Below are positions 18,547 through 33,247 of a stretch of 64,000 nt of DNA, piece by piece (within the stretch, counting starts at the first letter, position 1; every line of letters starts with the position of its first letter). A program made the translations under genes and the position numbers. Origin of the DNA: Chaunax sp. Z400 (Eukaryota; Chordata; Actinopteri; Lophiiformes; Chaunacidae); NCBI GenBank assembly GCA_037577475.1, contig CM075186.1, positions 2,577,501-2,641,500 of the forward strand, in the 5' to 3' direction. Below the pieces are notes generated by a model. It worked only from the letters and a program-made list of their open reading frames with translations. It made no database searches and was not told the origin of the DNA.

Positions 18547-20877
18547 CTGGAATGGTAAAGGAGATCATTTGATTATCATTAATTATATGCAAACATTCTT
18601 ATTCACACTAAAACACTTAACATTTAAACTATTTGTGGAGCTATTTTGAACACAAGCCTTTGTCTGTTACACCCAAACTACTTCATTCATTAGAGATTCA
18701 GCCATTCAGCTTCTCTTTCTGCTTCGATCGGATTGTGATTCTGACTTTGGATCTGCAGGTAGCGATACTTTTGTGTGTTTTGATACAAAAAATTATCATG
18801 GCAAAAGAATAAAGGGACTTATGGATACAACTGGTAATTACTAAGTAATCTGTGTGTGCTTTAATTTTTCAGCTATGGTCTTAAAATTACATTATTACAT
18901 ATTTATAATTCATAAAATTCATTCAATTTAACTTGGTGCTTAAAACAACTTGTATTTAAAATACTCAACATCATTTTACCACAAAGGAGATCTACTGTAC
19001 AGAGAAATATTCCATACTGTACTAAACAATATACTCGAGAGCTTCCAGTCTATATTTCTGGTATTGCAATAATATTTTTTCAAAGGCTTTGCCATTTAAA
19101 ATGCATTTTCCAGTATGTTTATGTGAGTGGCTGCATTCATATGTGTGAGGACAATTTGGCATATTCGTTTTCACTATTTTGACAGTTGATGGTGGGTCTC
19201 TTACTTTTTAGAATAGCTGTTAAACTTGTTTTGATGCTGATTTCCACAAGATGTAAGATAAACCTTAAGGTTAGCACACAGAGAGACGATGCGATTCATC
19301 CTACGGGATAGAAAAACTATGAAAGACTTCTAAGGTCAGTAATCCGCTGATTCAAACCTTTTCTAGTAACTTACTTTTCCGATCCAACCCCACTGGTTTA
19401 TATGGCCTTTGCCTTTGACGCCCTTGTATCTACATGCTTTAATGTAGCCGAGTCCTCTGATTGGCGGAGAACAAAGCACACGTTCTTTGTTGTTTTTTTA
19501 CGTTTTTCCATACTTTACACCTGCACCATGGAGACAGCCGGGGCCCTCTGTCCGTCCGTCTCCGTCCACTCCGCCTCCACCAGTAAATTCTCCTCCTCGG
19601 ACCGTCTCCTACGGAGCCCCCCTAGTGTCAGTTTAGAAAGGAGGAGTGTGGGGGAGGAGTGGGTCGCTTTAGCCGGACGTTAACCTCCATACTTGGCTCC
19701 AAACATGTGCAGCCCACAACATAGCCTGCATATAGACCCCCTTCAGTTCTCCCCTAGGCGATTGATAATCTATTTGACATACAGAATTGCTAAAAATGGG
19801 TGATTTAGATAGATAGATAAATAGATAGATATTTTTTACATTGAACATGTTTAAATTAAAATTCAATTTTACCTGTACTTGTACTTAAATGTACTTTACT
19901 TTTAAAGAGTCTTTTAAATTTGATTAGTGTTCCCCATGTTTTCATTTCTTCACTGCAGCTGTTCCATAAATTAACTCCTTAAGATGTGACACAGTGATAT
20001 TTTGCAGTGGTTCTTACTTATTGTTTTTTAAATATACAAGTTCCTCTCAGGTCATGTTTACTTTCTCTCATCTGAAAAAAATCCTTGGATACTTTTAGGT
20101 AACTGTTGATGTTTTACTCGGAACATGATTTGAGCCGTTTCAAAATCAACCAGATCACTGAATTTGAATGTTTGAAGTTTGATAAAGATTGGGTTCGATG
20201 GTTCTCTGTAAACATTGATTGGGGAAAAAAACGACGTCAGATAGCCTCAAAGATTTGTGCACAAATTTAAACTTAACACAATTAATTACCAAGCCAACAC
20301 GTCCTAATGTGACATGCAGCTCCAAATCCTCCTTGATAGACATCATTCTCACCAAAATGCCCCAGAGATATCCATCCAGTGGAGTTTTTCCCCAATGAAT
20401 CAGCAGCAGTTTTGGTTCCTCAGTGGTTTTGTATAGTTCATAATAAGCCATATACAGAGGTAAATTATACCAGGTGTGGGGGTAAATGATTTCACACAGA
20501 CCCCCCAACCACTCTCCACCCAGTTCAATGGCTTAAACCAGATCCACCGTAAAGCTAGAACTGGTGTTATTTTGAACTCTACCGTTGAAAGGTAGGGTGA
20601 CATAAAACCCCCTCGTCAAATGTTCGATCCATGATGTAGGGGTGTAATGAATGAGGTAGTTCTTTTTTTTGTACATTGCTTATTTATCATTTTTTAGATC
20701 AGAGGCCTTTACCCAGCTGTTGAAAAATGGCAGAAGTTAAGATGGAAACCTTCTTTATACCCAGGAGTGTTGACTTATTAACAGGATTTATTGTGCCAAA
20801 ATGAATGATCCAGTCATAGGTAGTTTCAGTCGAGCCTTCATGCTACATTCAAGCCATGACAAACGTCAAATAACTGG

Positions 20878-21090
20878 ATGAGAGTTGGCTATAAGGATCT
20901 TAAATATATATCATATATTATCTATACTGTACATATAGATAGACAAAACATTTTCGGCATAGAGGCACAGTCAAGGTTGCTGCAGGCTGCCAAGGGTTGT
21001 TGCGACATCAGCAGAGATTTCTGTGAGGTGTGGGAACTTCCACATGCTAATGCTAACATGTTTAGCTTAAAGGCTACAGTGAAGGTTTAA
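20878..21090. other. Recurrent spacer segment, no gene
   Basis: A 70-codon plus-strand ORF recurs in every unit here (first at 15055) with no domain, signal peptide or Kozak support. I regard it as chance, retained because the units are recent copies. Confidence 0.5.
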
Positions 21091-22041
21091 GCTTTTTAAA
21101 AAAAAGTATTTTCAAATCACTACGGGATCTCAGGGCTCCATGCACCCGTACAAGCTGTATTAGAACTGTCTTTTTCTCTTTTCTCTTTCTCGTCACTCCC
21201 CAATGTATTCATATAAACATATCTGTGGGGAGTGATGAGTTCGTAGCCTAGATGCCAAACTCAAAGTCTATGTCCTGCTGCTGTAATAATAAACATTTCA
21301 AATCCATGAGTTGCCTGACTAGAATATATATATATATATATATATAGTATTTGATTCATATAAGTATTGATTAGTATTTGATTCATGTTTTTTGCCAAGT
21401 TATTACATATGGAATGTAACATCAAACGGTGCAATATCTGTCTTGGTGCTGGTCACTATTCATAATCATGGTAACAAAATCTCCACTCAACACGCAAAAG
21501 TGTTGCATTATATGTTTCTGTTGAGTATATTTAGGAGAATATTTGTGATGCCTGTATGTGACTGAAGACTAAAAGCTATGTATGTATGTATATATGTAGT
21601 GTACCAAATGTTCAGCGCTCAGTGCAGAAAAGACGCTCAGCGCCTCGTCACACTACTGGCGTTTGTAGCGTAGTGTAAATACGCACCGTTCCCATTGCAA
21701 ATAATTAAACCAATACGCTGGCCTCAGGAAAAAATGGTGGACACAGGCCCTAACAATTATTGTGAGGATCGTTGGGCCATGGCGGAGGTTTGCACTGTCC
21801 AAGCGCTCTTGTTTTAAGATCCGACACAGTTTATTGTGAGACACATACTAAAATAGAAGAAATCAGGAACAGGTTCAATACCTTTTTACAGCACTGAGTA
21901 TCATTGTGATGCTAAAAAGGCAAAAACTCCAGCATTACTTGCAGTATTGGGAACAACTTTATTGCTTGCTCGTTTCTACAATATCATTATGATGCTGAAA
22001 GAGTATTTCTTGCAGTCCTAGATACCATCTACTTAAACATG

Positions 22042-24369
22042 CTAAACATGTCTCTGTCTCCAGGGATTAAACCATTGTAGGACTCTTGTGAGATGCCACT
22101 GGGTGGTTTTCTCCACATCTGGAAGAAAAGGAAAGTCAACGTTAGATTTAAGTTGTGTTCAACTGAAAAACGTGGCCTTGAAAATCTGTGGCTGTCCATC
22201 TGTTGCGACCAATGCTAACCTGTGAGTCTGTCTTTGAGACGCTGGTTCTCCTCCTGCGCCTGAAACAGACCTTCCTCAGCTCTATTCAGGCGAGACGTCA
22301 GTCTTTTACGATTACAACGCTCAACTATCAGGTGGGTTTTTACCGTATCCAACTCAGACTTTAGAGAGGACATCTGGTTATCGCAGCCGAGCCGAGCGTC
22401 TTCAAGCTGCTTCTTCAAGGCCTCCATCTCAGTACCAAATTTGACCTGCAGGGCTTCCAGCTGCTCCTGTAAGGTATCATTCGGCAACTCCTCCTCCGTC
22501 TGGCTGGCCTGAAATGAAGCCAATGAACAAGATGAGATTGTTTTGATAGGATAGGCTGTCTTAACAGAATTTAATTCCTATAGTTAGAGTATATGTTTTG
22601 TGGCAGTCCACCAAATTATTTGGAGCTGTGTGCTGTGAGCTGGAATTCGTAGGTACGAACTAATTCCACATGGTCTCAACACAGCAGTTTAAACTGTAGA
22701 TTATTTACTTTGCCGTCTCACTGACCATTAAACACATTAGTTGTTCTTTCTATGAATCAGAAATGTATTTACCTTCTCCTCACTGGACGGTGTGTTCACC
22801 TTCTCCTCAGTGGGACGTTGGTGCAACACAGATGGCCTTTTTTCCTTCTTGGGACGGTAGTTGTGGATCACATAGGCACAACTACAAGAGAGGCAAGACA
22901 TTGTAAATGAATCCCACAAATTGGGAAGTTGGGATTTTCTCATGGACAGAGCTATGCTATCAGTTTCCCTCTGTTTCCACTTATTATGCTAAGGTATTTG
23001 GATGAAGTGGTTTTTCAGGGAACTTGCATAAAAAATATTGTTAATTTTGCATAAGGATCATGCTGCTATAGGTGCAGCAGCCTCTCAAAAACTGTTAATT
23101 ATACTAAATTATCCCTGAATTCTATGGATCAATATGGTTGAAATAAAATGGAAATATTGATCCAGCTCTGTTGCATACATGATACAGAGAAAATACCAAT
23201 CTATGAACACAACTGCAAAGACAAGAAGCACAACTTACAGCGTATGCCCATTTCTTGCTGCATAGTCCTCAGCCGAATGACACCTTTTATCTTTAAGTGT
23301 GCGGTCGGCGCCAAAACTCATCAGCACGCACAGCATGGGAAGTTGACCATCGCGAGCAGCCATCATTAACGCAGATCTGCAGGTAAAACCAATCACAGCA
23401 ACAGGATCAAATGTAAACAATGTATTTAGTGAGGTTAAAAGAACAGTTGATCAAAACATGAAAGTTTGTTGAAAGTCAGTTGAAGTTTTTGAGTCCTAAA
23501 AACATTTCCAGAGCGTGGCAGCAAAATAGCATTAGCATTCTGCTAAATCTAAGATTATAAGACGCGTACCACTAATGTGATGTTATTGTAGTACTGACCT
23601 TTTGTATCTGTCCAGAAAGTTGGCATTAGCGCCCTTGTTGAGGAGAAACTTTACCATCTCACTGTGACCCTTACGGACTGCCACAATCAACGGGGTGAAT
23701 CCATCCTGAAAAAGACATCACAAACAGACTCAGTCATTTGTGTTATCAGAGCAGCAGTGACTCATTTTACACCAAATATCAATTACATGGGCTTGGAAAA
23801 GTTGACATTGCAATGGAGGAATTTTCATCAGATGACTTGAGTACCTCTAGTTGTAAAGGACTTTTTAAGTTGAGAGCATCTCATTATCTAAATAAATCCG
23901 GTCTATATTAAGTGTTGATACATTCTGATGTTTAGCCTAAGAATAAATGAAAGAAAGAAGAAATGATCACCTTGTTTTGTGCGTTGATGTAAGCCCCTTC
24001 TTCCAGCAGCAAGGCAGCCATTGACACACATGGGATCTCTGCTTCTAAATGGAGGGCTGTATTGCCATCGGCGTCAAAGTAGTTTCGGTCGGCGTCATTC
24101 TCCAGCAAGGTCCTCAAACTACGCTCATTCTGGATCTGAGCTGCCTGATACAGTAGAGAATTGACATGAAATAATGTGTGAGGAAAGTAACCAACAATGA
24201 TCCATTTCAGCATTAAAAGAACGACTGTGCTGGAGTCTCGTCATCTAGGATTACCTCCATTAAGGCGGATCTATTTTGTTCGTCACACAGGTAATGCATA
24301 GCCCGGCTCTCAAGGAAGAATGGCCCCATTTTGGTATGTCCATTGGCGTGAGCGATATCAAGTGCAGTC
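22042..24369 (-). CDS. G3: ankyrin/coiled-coil gene copy
   Basis: Exons: A 24255-24369, B 23971-24144, C 23599-23705, D 23239-23376, E 22773-22881, F 22220-22508 and G 22042-22118. All seven exons are open, and no splice-site or frame change was seen relative to G2. Variants: Ile in the AEIPC motif of B, Arg in DRYK of C. Exon E has the 27-bp duplication. A short (5,383-bp) unit follows upstream of its promoter, so the LINE remnant is missing there. Confidence 0.72.
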
Positions 24370-25704
24370 CTGGAATGGTAAAGGAGATCATTTGATTATC
24401 ATTAATTATATGCAAACATTCTTATTCACACTAAAACACTTAACATTTAAACTATTTGTGGAGCTATTTTGAACACAAGCCTTTGTCTGTTACACCCAAA
24501 CTACTTCATTCATTAGAGATTCAGCCATTCAGCTTCTCTTTCTGCTTCGATCGGATTGTGATTCTGACTTTGGATCTGCAGGTAGCGATACTTTTGTGTG
24601 TTTTGATACAAAAAATTATCATGGCAAAAGAATAAAGGGACTTATGGATACAACTGGTAATTACTAAGTAATCTGTGTGTGCTTTAATTTTTCAGCTATG
24701 GTCTTAAAATTACATTATTACATATTTATAATTCATAAAATTCATTCAATTTAACTTGGTGCTTAAAACAACTTGTATTTAAAATACTCAACATCATTTT
24801 ACCACAAAGGAGATCTACTGTACAGAGAAATATTCCATACTGTACTAAACAATATACTCGAGAGCTTCCAGTCTATATTTCTGGTATTGCAATAATATTT
24901 TTTCAAAGGCTTTGCCATTTAAAATGCATTTTCCAGTATGTTTATGTGAGTGGCTGCATTCATATGTGTGAGGACAATTTGGCATATTCGTTTTCACTAT
25001 TTTGACAGTTGATGGTGGGTCTCTTACTTTTTAGAATAGCTGTTAAACTTGTTTTGATGCTGATTTCCACAAGATGTAAGATAAACCTTAAGGTTAGCAC
25101 ACAGAGAGACGATGCGATTCATCCTACGGGATAGAAAAACTATGAAAGACTTCTAAGGTCAGTAATCCGCTGATTCAAACCTTTTCTAGTAACTTACTTT
25201 TCCGATCCAACCCCACTGGTTTATATGGCCTTTGCCTTTGACGCCCTTGTATCTACATGCTTTAATGTAGCCGAGTCCTCTGATTGGCGGAGAACAAAGC
25301 ACACGTTCTTTGTTGTTTTTTTACGTTTTTCCATACTTTACACCTGCACCATGGAGACAGCCGGGGCCCTCTGTCCGTCCGTCTCCGTCCACTCCGCCTC
25401 CACCAGTAAATTCTCCTCCTCGGACCGTCTCCTACGGAGCCCCCCTAGTGTCAGTTTAGAAAGGAGGAGTGTGGGGGAGGAGTGGGTCGCTTTAGCCGGA
25501 CGTTAACCTCCATACTTGGCTCCAAACATGTGCAGCCCACAACATAGCCTGCATATAGACCCCCTTCAGTTCTCCCCTAGGCGATTGATAATCTATTTGA
25601 CATACAGAATTGCTAAAAATGGGTGATTTAGATAGATAGATAAATAGATAGATATTTTTTACATTGAACATGTTTAAATTAAAATTCAATTTTACTTGTA
25701 CTTG

Positions 25705-25706
25705 TC
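25705..25706. other. 439-bp deletion junction, short unit 1
   Basis: ACTTGT|CCAAATCC joins sequence that in long units is separated by 439 bp (14060-14498 in unit 1), including the LINE remnant. The same junction occurs at 36911/36912 and 42294/42295, so it arose once and was copied. Confidence 0.85.
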
Positions 25707-27424
25707 CAAATCCTCCTTGATAGACATCATTCTCACCAAAATGCCCCAGAGATATCCATCCAGTGGAGTTTTTCCCCAATGAATCAGCAGCAGTTTCGGT
25801 TCCTCAGTGGTTTTGTTCAGTTCATAATAAGCCATATACAGAGGTAAATTATACCAGGTGTGGGGGTAAATGATTTCACACAGACCCCCCAACCACTCTC
25901 CACCCAGTTCAATGGCTTAAACCAGATCCACCGTAAAGCTAGAACTGGTGTTATTTTGAACTCTACCGTTGAAAGGTAGGGTGACATAAAACCCCTCGTC
26001 AAATGTTCGATCCATGATGTAGGGGTGTAATGAATGAGGTAGTTCTTTTTTTTGTACATTTCTTATTTATCATTTTTTAGATCAGAGGCCTTTACCCAGC
26101 TGTTGAAAAATGGCAGAAGTTAAGATGGAAACCTTCTTTATACCCAGGAGTGTTGACTTATTAACAGGATTTATTGTGCCAAAATGAATGATCCAGTCAT
26201 AGGTAGTTTCAGTCGAGCCTTCATGCTACATTCAAGCCATGACAAACGTCAAATAACTGGATGAGAGTTGGCTATAAGGATCTTAAATATATATCATATA
26301 TTATCTATACTGTACATATAGATAGACAAAACATTTTCGGCATAGAGGCACAGTCAAGGTTGCTGCAGGCTGCCAAGGGTTGTTGCGACATCAGCAGAGA
26401 TTTCTGTGAGGTGTGGGAACTTCCACATGCTAATGCTAACATGTTTAGCTTAAAGGCTACAGTGAAGGTTTAAGCTTTTAAAAAAAAAGTATTTTCAAAT
26501 CACTACGGGATCTCAGGGCTCCATGCACCCGTACAAGCTGTATTAGAACTGTCTTTTTCTCTTTTCTCTTTCTCGTCACTCCCCAATGTATTCATATAAA
26601 CATATCTGTGGGGAGTGATGAGTTCGTAGCCTAGATGCCAAACTCAAAGTCTATGTCCTGCTGCTGTAATAATAAACATTTCAAATCCATGAGTTGCCTG
26701 ACTAGAATATATATATATATATATATATAGTATTTGATTCATATAAGTATTGATTAGTATTTGATTCATGTTTTTTGCCAAGTTATTACATATGGAATGT
26801 AACATCAAACGGTGCAATATCTGTCTTGGTGCTGGTCACTATTCATAATCATGGTAACAAAATCTCCACTCAACACGCAAAAGTGTTGCATTATATGTTT
26901 CTGTTGAGTATATTTAGGAGAATATTTGTGATGCCTGTATGTGACTGAAGACTAAAAGCTATGTATGTATGTATATATGTAGTGTACCAAATGTTCAGCG
27001 CTCAGTGCAGAAAAGACGCTCAGCGCCTCGTCACACTACTGGCGTTTGTAGCGTAGTGTAAATACGCACCGTTCCCATTGCAAATAATTAAACCAATACG
27101 CTGGCCTCAGGAAAAAATGGTGGACACAGGCCCTAACAATTATTGTGAGGATCGTTGGGCCATGGCGGAGGTTTGCACTGTCCAAGCGCTCTTGTTTTAA
27201 GATCCGACACAGTTTATTGTGAGAACCATACTAAAATAGAAGAAATCAGGAACAGGTTCAATACCTTTTTACAGCACTGAGTATCATTGTGATGCTAAAA
27301 AGGCAAAAACTCCAGCATTACTTGCAGTATTGGGAACAACTTTATTGCTTGCTCGTTTCTACAATATCATTATGATGCTGAAAGAGTATTTCTTGCAGTC
27401 CTAGATACCATCTACTTAAACATG

Positions 27425-29752
27425 CTAAACATGTCTCTGTCTCCAGGGATTAAACCATTGTAGGACTCTTGTGAGATGCCACTGGGTGGTTTTCTCCACA
27501 TCTGGAAGAAAAGGAAAGTCAACGTTAGATTTAAGTTGTGTTCAACTGAAAAACGTGGCCTTGAAAATCTGTGGCTGTCCATCTGTTGCGACCAATGCTA
27601 ACCTGTGAGTCTGTCTTTGAGACGCTGGTTCTCCTCCTGCGCCTGAAACAGACCTTCCTCAGCTCTATTCAGGCGAGACGTCAGTCTTTTACGATTACAA
27701 CGCTCAACTATCAGGTGGGTTTTTACCGTATCCAACTCAGACTTTAGAGAGGACATCTGGTTATCGCAGCCGAGCCGAGCGTCTTCAAGCTGCTTCTTCA
27801 AGGCCTCCATCTCAGTACCAAATTTGACCTGCAGGGCTTCCAGCTGCTCCTGTAAGGTATCATTCGGCAACTCCTCCTCCGTCTGGCTGGCCTGAAATGA
27901 AGCCAATGAACAAGATGAGATTGTTTTGATAGGATAGGCTGTCTTAACAGAATTTAATTCCTATAGTTAGAGTATATGTTTTGTGGCAGTCCACCAAATT
28001 ATTTGGAGCTGTGTGCTGTGAGCTGGAATTCGTAGGTACGAACTAATTCCACATGGTCTCAACACAGCAGTTTAAACTGTAGATTATTTACTTTGCCGTC
28101 TCACTGACCATTAAACACATTAGTTGTTCTTTCTATGAATCAGAAATGTATTTACCTTCTCCTCACTGGACGGTGTGTTCACCTTCTCCTCAGTGGGACG
28201 TTGGTGCAACACAGATGGCCTTTTTTCCTTCTTGGGACGGTAGTTGTGGATCACATAGGCACAACTACAAGAGAGGCAAGACATTGTAAATGAATCCCAC
28301 AAATTGGGAAGTTGGGATTTTCTCATGGACAGAGCTATGCTATCAGTTTCCCTCTGTTTCCACTTATTATGCTAAGGTATTTGGATGAAGTGGTTTTTCA
28401 GGGAACTTGCATAAAAAATATTGTTAATTTTGCATAAGGATCATGCTGCTATAGGTGCAGCAGCCTCTCAAAAACTGTTAATTATACTAAATTATCCCTG
28501 AATTCTATGGATCAATATGGTTGAAATAAAATGGAAATATTGATCCAGCTCTGTTGCATACATGATACAGAGAAAATACCAATCTATGAACACAACTGCA
28601 AAGACAAGAAGCACAACTTACAGCGTATGCCCATTTCTTGCTGCATAGTCCTCAGCCGAATGACACCTTTTATCTTTAAGTGTGCGGTCGGCGCCAAAAC
28701 TCATCAGCACGCACAGCATGGGAAGTTGACCATCGCGAGCAGCCATCATTAACGCAGATCTGCAGGTAAAACCAATCACAGCAACAGGATCAAATGTAAA
28801 CAATGTATTTAGTGAGATTAAAAGAACAGTTGATCAAAACATGAAAGTTTGTTGAAAGTCAGTTGAAGTTTTTGAGTCCTAAAAACATTTCCAGAGCGTG
28901 GCAGCAAAATAGCATTAGCATTCTGCTAAATCTAAGATTATAAGACGCGTACCACTAATGTGATGTTATTGTAGTACTGACCTTTTGTATCTGTCCAGAA
29001 AGTTGGCATTAGCGCCCTTGTTGAGGAGAAACTTTACCATCTCACTGTGACCCTTACGGACTGCCACAATCAACGGGGTGAATCCATCCTGAAAAAGACA
29101 TCACAAACAGACTCAGTCATTTGTGTTATCAGAGCAGCAGTGACTCATTTTACACCAAATATCAATTACATGGGCTTGGAAAAGTTGACATTGCAATGGA
29201 GGAATTTTCATCAGATGACTTGAGTACCTCTAGTTGTAAAGGACTTTTTAAGTTGAGAGCATCTCATTATCTAAATAAATCCGGTCTATATTAAGTGTTG
29301 ATACATTCTGATGTTTAGCCTAAGAATAAATGAAAGAAAGAAGAAATGATCACCTTGTTTTGTGCGTTGATGTAAGCCCCTTCTTCCAGCAGCAAGGCAG
29401 CCATTGACACACATGGGATCTCTGCTTCTAAATGGAGGGCTGTATTGCCATCGGCGTCAAAGTAGTTTCGGTCGGCGTCATTCTCCAGCAAGGTCCTCAA
29501 ACTACGCTCATTCTGGATCTGAGCTGCCTGATACAGTAGAGAATTGACATGAAATAATGTGTGAGGAAAGTAACCAACAATGATCCATTTCAGCATTAAA
29601 AGAACGACTGTGCTGGAGTCTCGTCATCTAGGATTACCTCCATTAAGGCGGATCTATTTTGTTCGTCACACAGGTAATGCATAGCCCGGCTCTCAAGGAA
29701 GAATGGCCCCATTTTGGTATGTCCATTGGCGTGAGCGATATCAAGTGCAGTC
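27425..29752 (-). CDS. G4: ankyrin/coiled-coil gene copy
   Basis: Exons: A 29638-29752, B 29354-29527, C 28982-29088, D 28622-28759, E 28156-28264, F 27603-27891 and G 27425-27501. All are open with intact splice sites. Variants: Ile in AEIPC, Arg in DRYK, 27-bp duplication present. In its 3' flank GAGAACCATA (near 27222) replaces GAGACACATA. G5 has the same change near 33045, but no other copy does. Confidence 0.72.
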
Positions 29753-32700
29753 CTGGAATGGTAAAGGAGATCATTTGATTATCATTAATTATATGCAAAC
29801 ATTCTTATTCACACTAAAACACTTAACATTTAAACTATTTGTGGAGCTATTTTGAACACAAGCCTTTGTCTGTTACACCCAAACTACTTCATTCATTAGA
29901 GATTCAGCCATTCAGCTTCTCTTTCTGCTTCGATCGGATTGTGATTCTGACTTTGGATCTGCAGGTAGCGATACTTTTGTGTGTTTTGATACAAAAAATT
30001 ATCATGGCAAAAGAATAAAGGGACTTATGGATACAACTGGTAATTACTAAGTAATCTGTGTGTGCTTTAATTTTTCAGCTATGGTCTTAAAATTACATTA
30101 TTACATATTTATAATTCATAAAATTCATTCAATTTAACTTGGTGCTTAAAACAACTTGTATTTAAAATACTCAACATCATTTTACCACAAAGGAGATCTA
30201 CTGTACAGAGAAATATTCCATACTGTACTAAACAATATACTCGAGAGCTTCCAGTCTATATTTCTGGTATTGCAATAATATTTTTTCAAAGGCTTTGCCA
30301 TTTAAAATGCATTTTCCAGTATGTTTATGTGAGTGGCTGCATTCATATGTGTGAGGACAATTTGGCATATTCGTTTTCACTATTTTGACAGTTGATGGTG
30401 GGTCTCTTACTTTTTAGAATAGCTGTTAAACTTGTTTTGATGCTGATTTCCACAAGATGTAAGATAAACCTTAAGGTTAGCACACAGAGAGACGATGCGA
30501 TTCATCCTACGGGATAGAAAAACTATGAAAGACTTCTAAGGTCAGTAATCCGCTGATTCAAACCTTTTCTAGTAACTTACTTTTCCGATCCAACCCCACT
30601 GGTTTATATGGCCTTTGCCTTTGACGCCCTTGTATCTACATGCTTTAATGTAGCCGAGTCCTCTGATTGGCGGAGAACAAAGCACACGTTCTTTGTTGTT
30701 TTTTTACGTTTTTCCATACTTTACACCTGCACCATGGAGACAGCCGGGGCCCTCTGTCCGTCCGTCTCCGTCCACTCCGCCTCCACCAGTAAATTCTCCT
30801 CCTCGGACCGTCTCCTACGGAGCCCCCCTAGTGTCAGTTTAGAAAGGAGGAGTGTGGGGGAGGAGTGGGTCGCTTTAGCCGGACGTTAACCTCCATACTT
30901 GGCTCCAAACATGTGCAGCCCACAACATAGCCTGCATATAGACCCCCTTCAGTTCTCCCCTAGGCGATTGATAATCTATTTGACATACAGAATTGCTAAA
31001 AATGGGTGATTTAGATAGATAGATAAATAGATAGATATTTTTTACATTGAACATGTTTAAATTAAAATTCAATTTTACCTGTACTTGTACTTAAATGTAC
31101 TTTACTTTTAAAGAGTCTTTTAAATTTGATTAGTGTTCCCCATGTTTTCATTTCTTCACTGCAGCTGTTCCATAAATTAACTCCTTAAGATGTGACACAG
31201 TGATATTTTGCAGTGGTTCTTACTTATTGTTTTTTAAATATACAAGTTCCTCTCAGGTCATGTTTACTTTCTCTCATCTGAAAAAAATCCTTGGATACTT
31301 TTAGGTAACTGTTGATGTTTTACTCGGAACATGATTTGAGCCGTTTCAAAATCAACCAGATCACTGAATTTGAATGTTTGAAGTTTGATAAAGATTGGGT
31401 TCGATGGTTCTCTGTAAACATTGATTGGGGAAAAAAACGACGTCAGATAGCCTCAAAGATTTGTGCACAAATTTAAACTTAACACAATTAATTACCAAGC
31501 CAACACGTCCTAATGTGACATGCAGCTCCAAATCCTCCTTGATAGACATCATTCTCACCAAAATGCCCCAGAGATATCCATCCAGTGGAGTTTTTCCCCA
31601 ATGAATCAGCAGCAGTTTTGGTTCCTCAGTGGTTTTGTATAGTTCATAATAAGCCATATACAGAGGTAAATTATACCAGGTGTGGGGGTAAATGATTTCA
31701 CACAGACCCCCCAACCACTCTCCACCCAGTTCAATGGCTTAAACCAGATCCACCGTAAAGCTAGAACTGGTGTTATTTTGAACTCTACCGTTGAAAGGTA
31801 GGGTGACATAAAACCCCCTCGTCAAATGTTCGATCCATGATGTAGGGGTGTAATGAATGAGGTAGTTCTTTTTTTTGTACATTGCTTATTTATCATTTTT
31901 TAGATCAGAGGCCTTTACCCAGCTGTTGAAAAATGGCAGAAGTTAAGATGGAAACCTTCTTTATACCCAGGAGTGTTGACTTATTAACAGGATTTATTGT
32001 GCCAAAATGAATGATCCAGTCATAGGTAGTTTCAGTCGAGCCTTCATGCTACATTCAAGCCATGACAAACGTCAAATAACTGGATGAGAGTTGGCTATAA
32101 GGATCTTAAATATATATCATATATTATCTATACTGTACATATAGATAGACAAAACATTTTCGGCATAGAGGCACAGTCAAGGTTGCTGCAGGCTGCCAAG
32201 GGTTGTTGCGACATCAGCAGAGATTTCTGTGAGGTGTGGGAACTTCCACATGCTAATGCTAACATGTTTAGCTTAAAGGCTACAGTGAAGGTTTAAGCTT
32301 TTTAAAAAAAAGTATTTTCAAATCACTACGGGATCTCAGGGCTCCATGCACCCGTACAAGCTGTATTAGAACTGTCTTTTTCTCTTTTCTCTTTCTCGTC
32401 ACTCCCCAATGTATTCATATAAACATATCTGTGGGGAGTGATGAGTTCGTAGCCTAGATGCCAAACTCAAAGTCTATGTCCTGCTGCTGTAATAATAAAC
32501 ATTTCAAATCCATGAGTTGCCTGACTAGAATATATATATATATATATATATAGTATTTGATTCATATAAGTATTGATTAGTATTTGATTCATGTTTTTTG
32601 CCAAGTTATTACATATGGAATGTAACATCAAACGGTGCAATATCTGTCTTGGTGCTGGTCACTATTCATAATCATGGTAACAAAATCTCCACTCAACACG

Positions 32701-33247
32701 CAAAAGTGTTGCATTATATGTTTCTGTTGAGTATATTTAGGAGAATATTTGTGATGCCTGTATGTGACTGAAGACTAAAAGCTATGTATGTATGTATATA
32801 TGTAGTGTACCAAATGTTCAGCGCTCAGTGCAGAAAAGACGCTCAGCGCCTCGTCACACTACTGGCGTTTGTAGCGTAGTGTAAATACGCACCGTTCCCA
32901 TTGCAAATAATTAAACCAATACGCTGGCCTCAGGAAAAAATGGTGGACACAGGCCCTAACAATTATTGTGAGGATCGTTGGGCCATGGCGGAGGTTTGCA
33001 CTGTCCAAGCGCTCTTGTTTTAAGATCCGACACAGTTTATTGTGAGAACCATACTAAAATAGAAGAAATCAGGAACAGGTTCAATACCTTTTTACAGCAC
33101 TGAGTATCATTGTGATGCTAAAAAGGCAAAAACTCCAGCATTACTTGCAGTATTGGGAACAACTTTATTGCTTGCTCGTTTCTACAATATCATTATGATG
33201 CTGAAAGAGTATTTCTTGCAGTCCTAGATACCATCTACTTAAACATG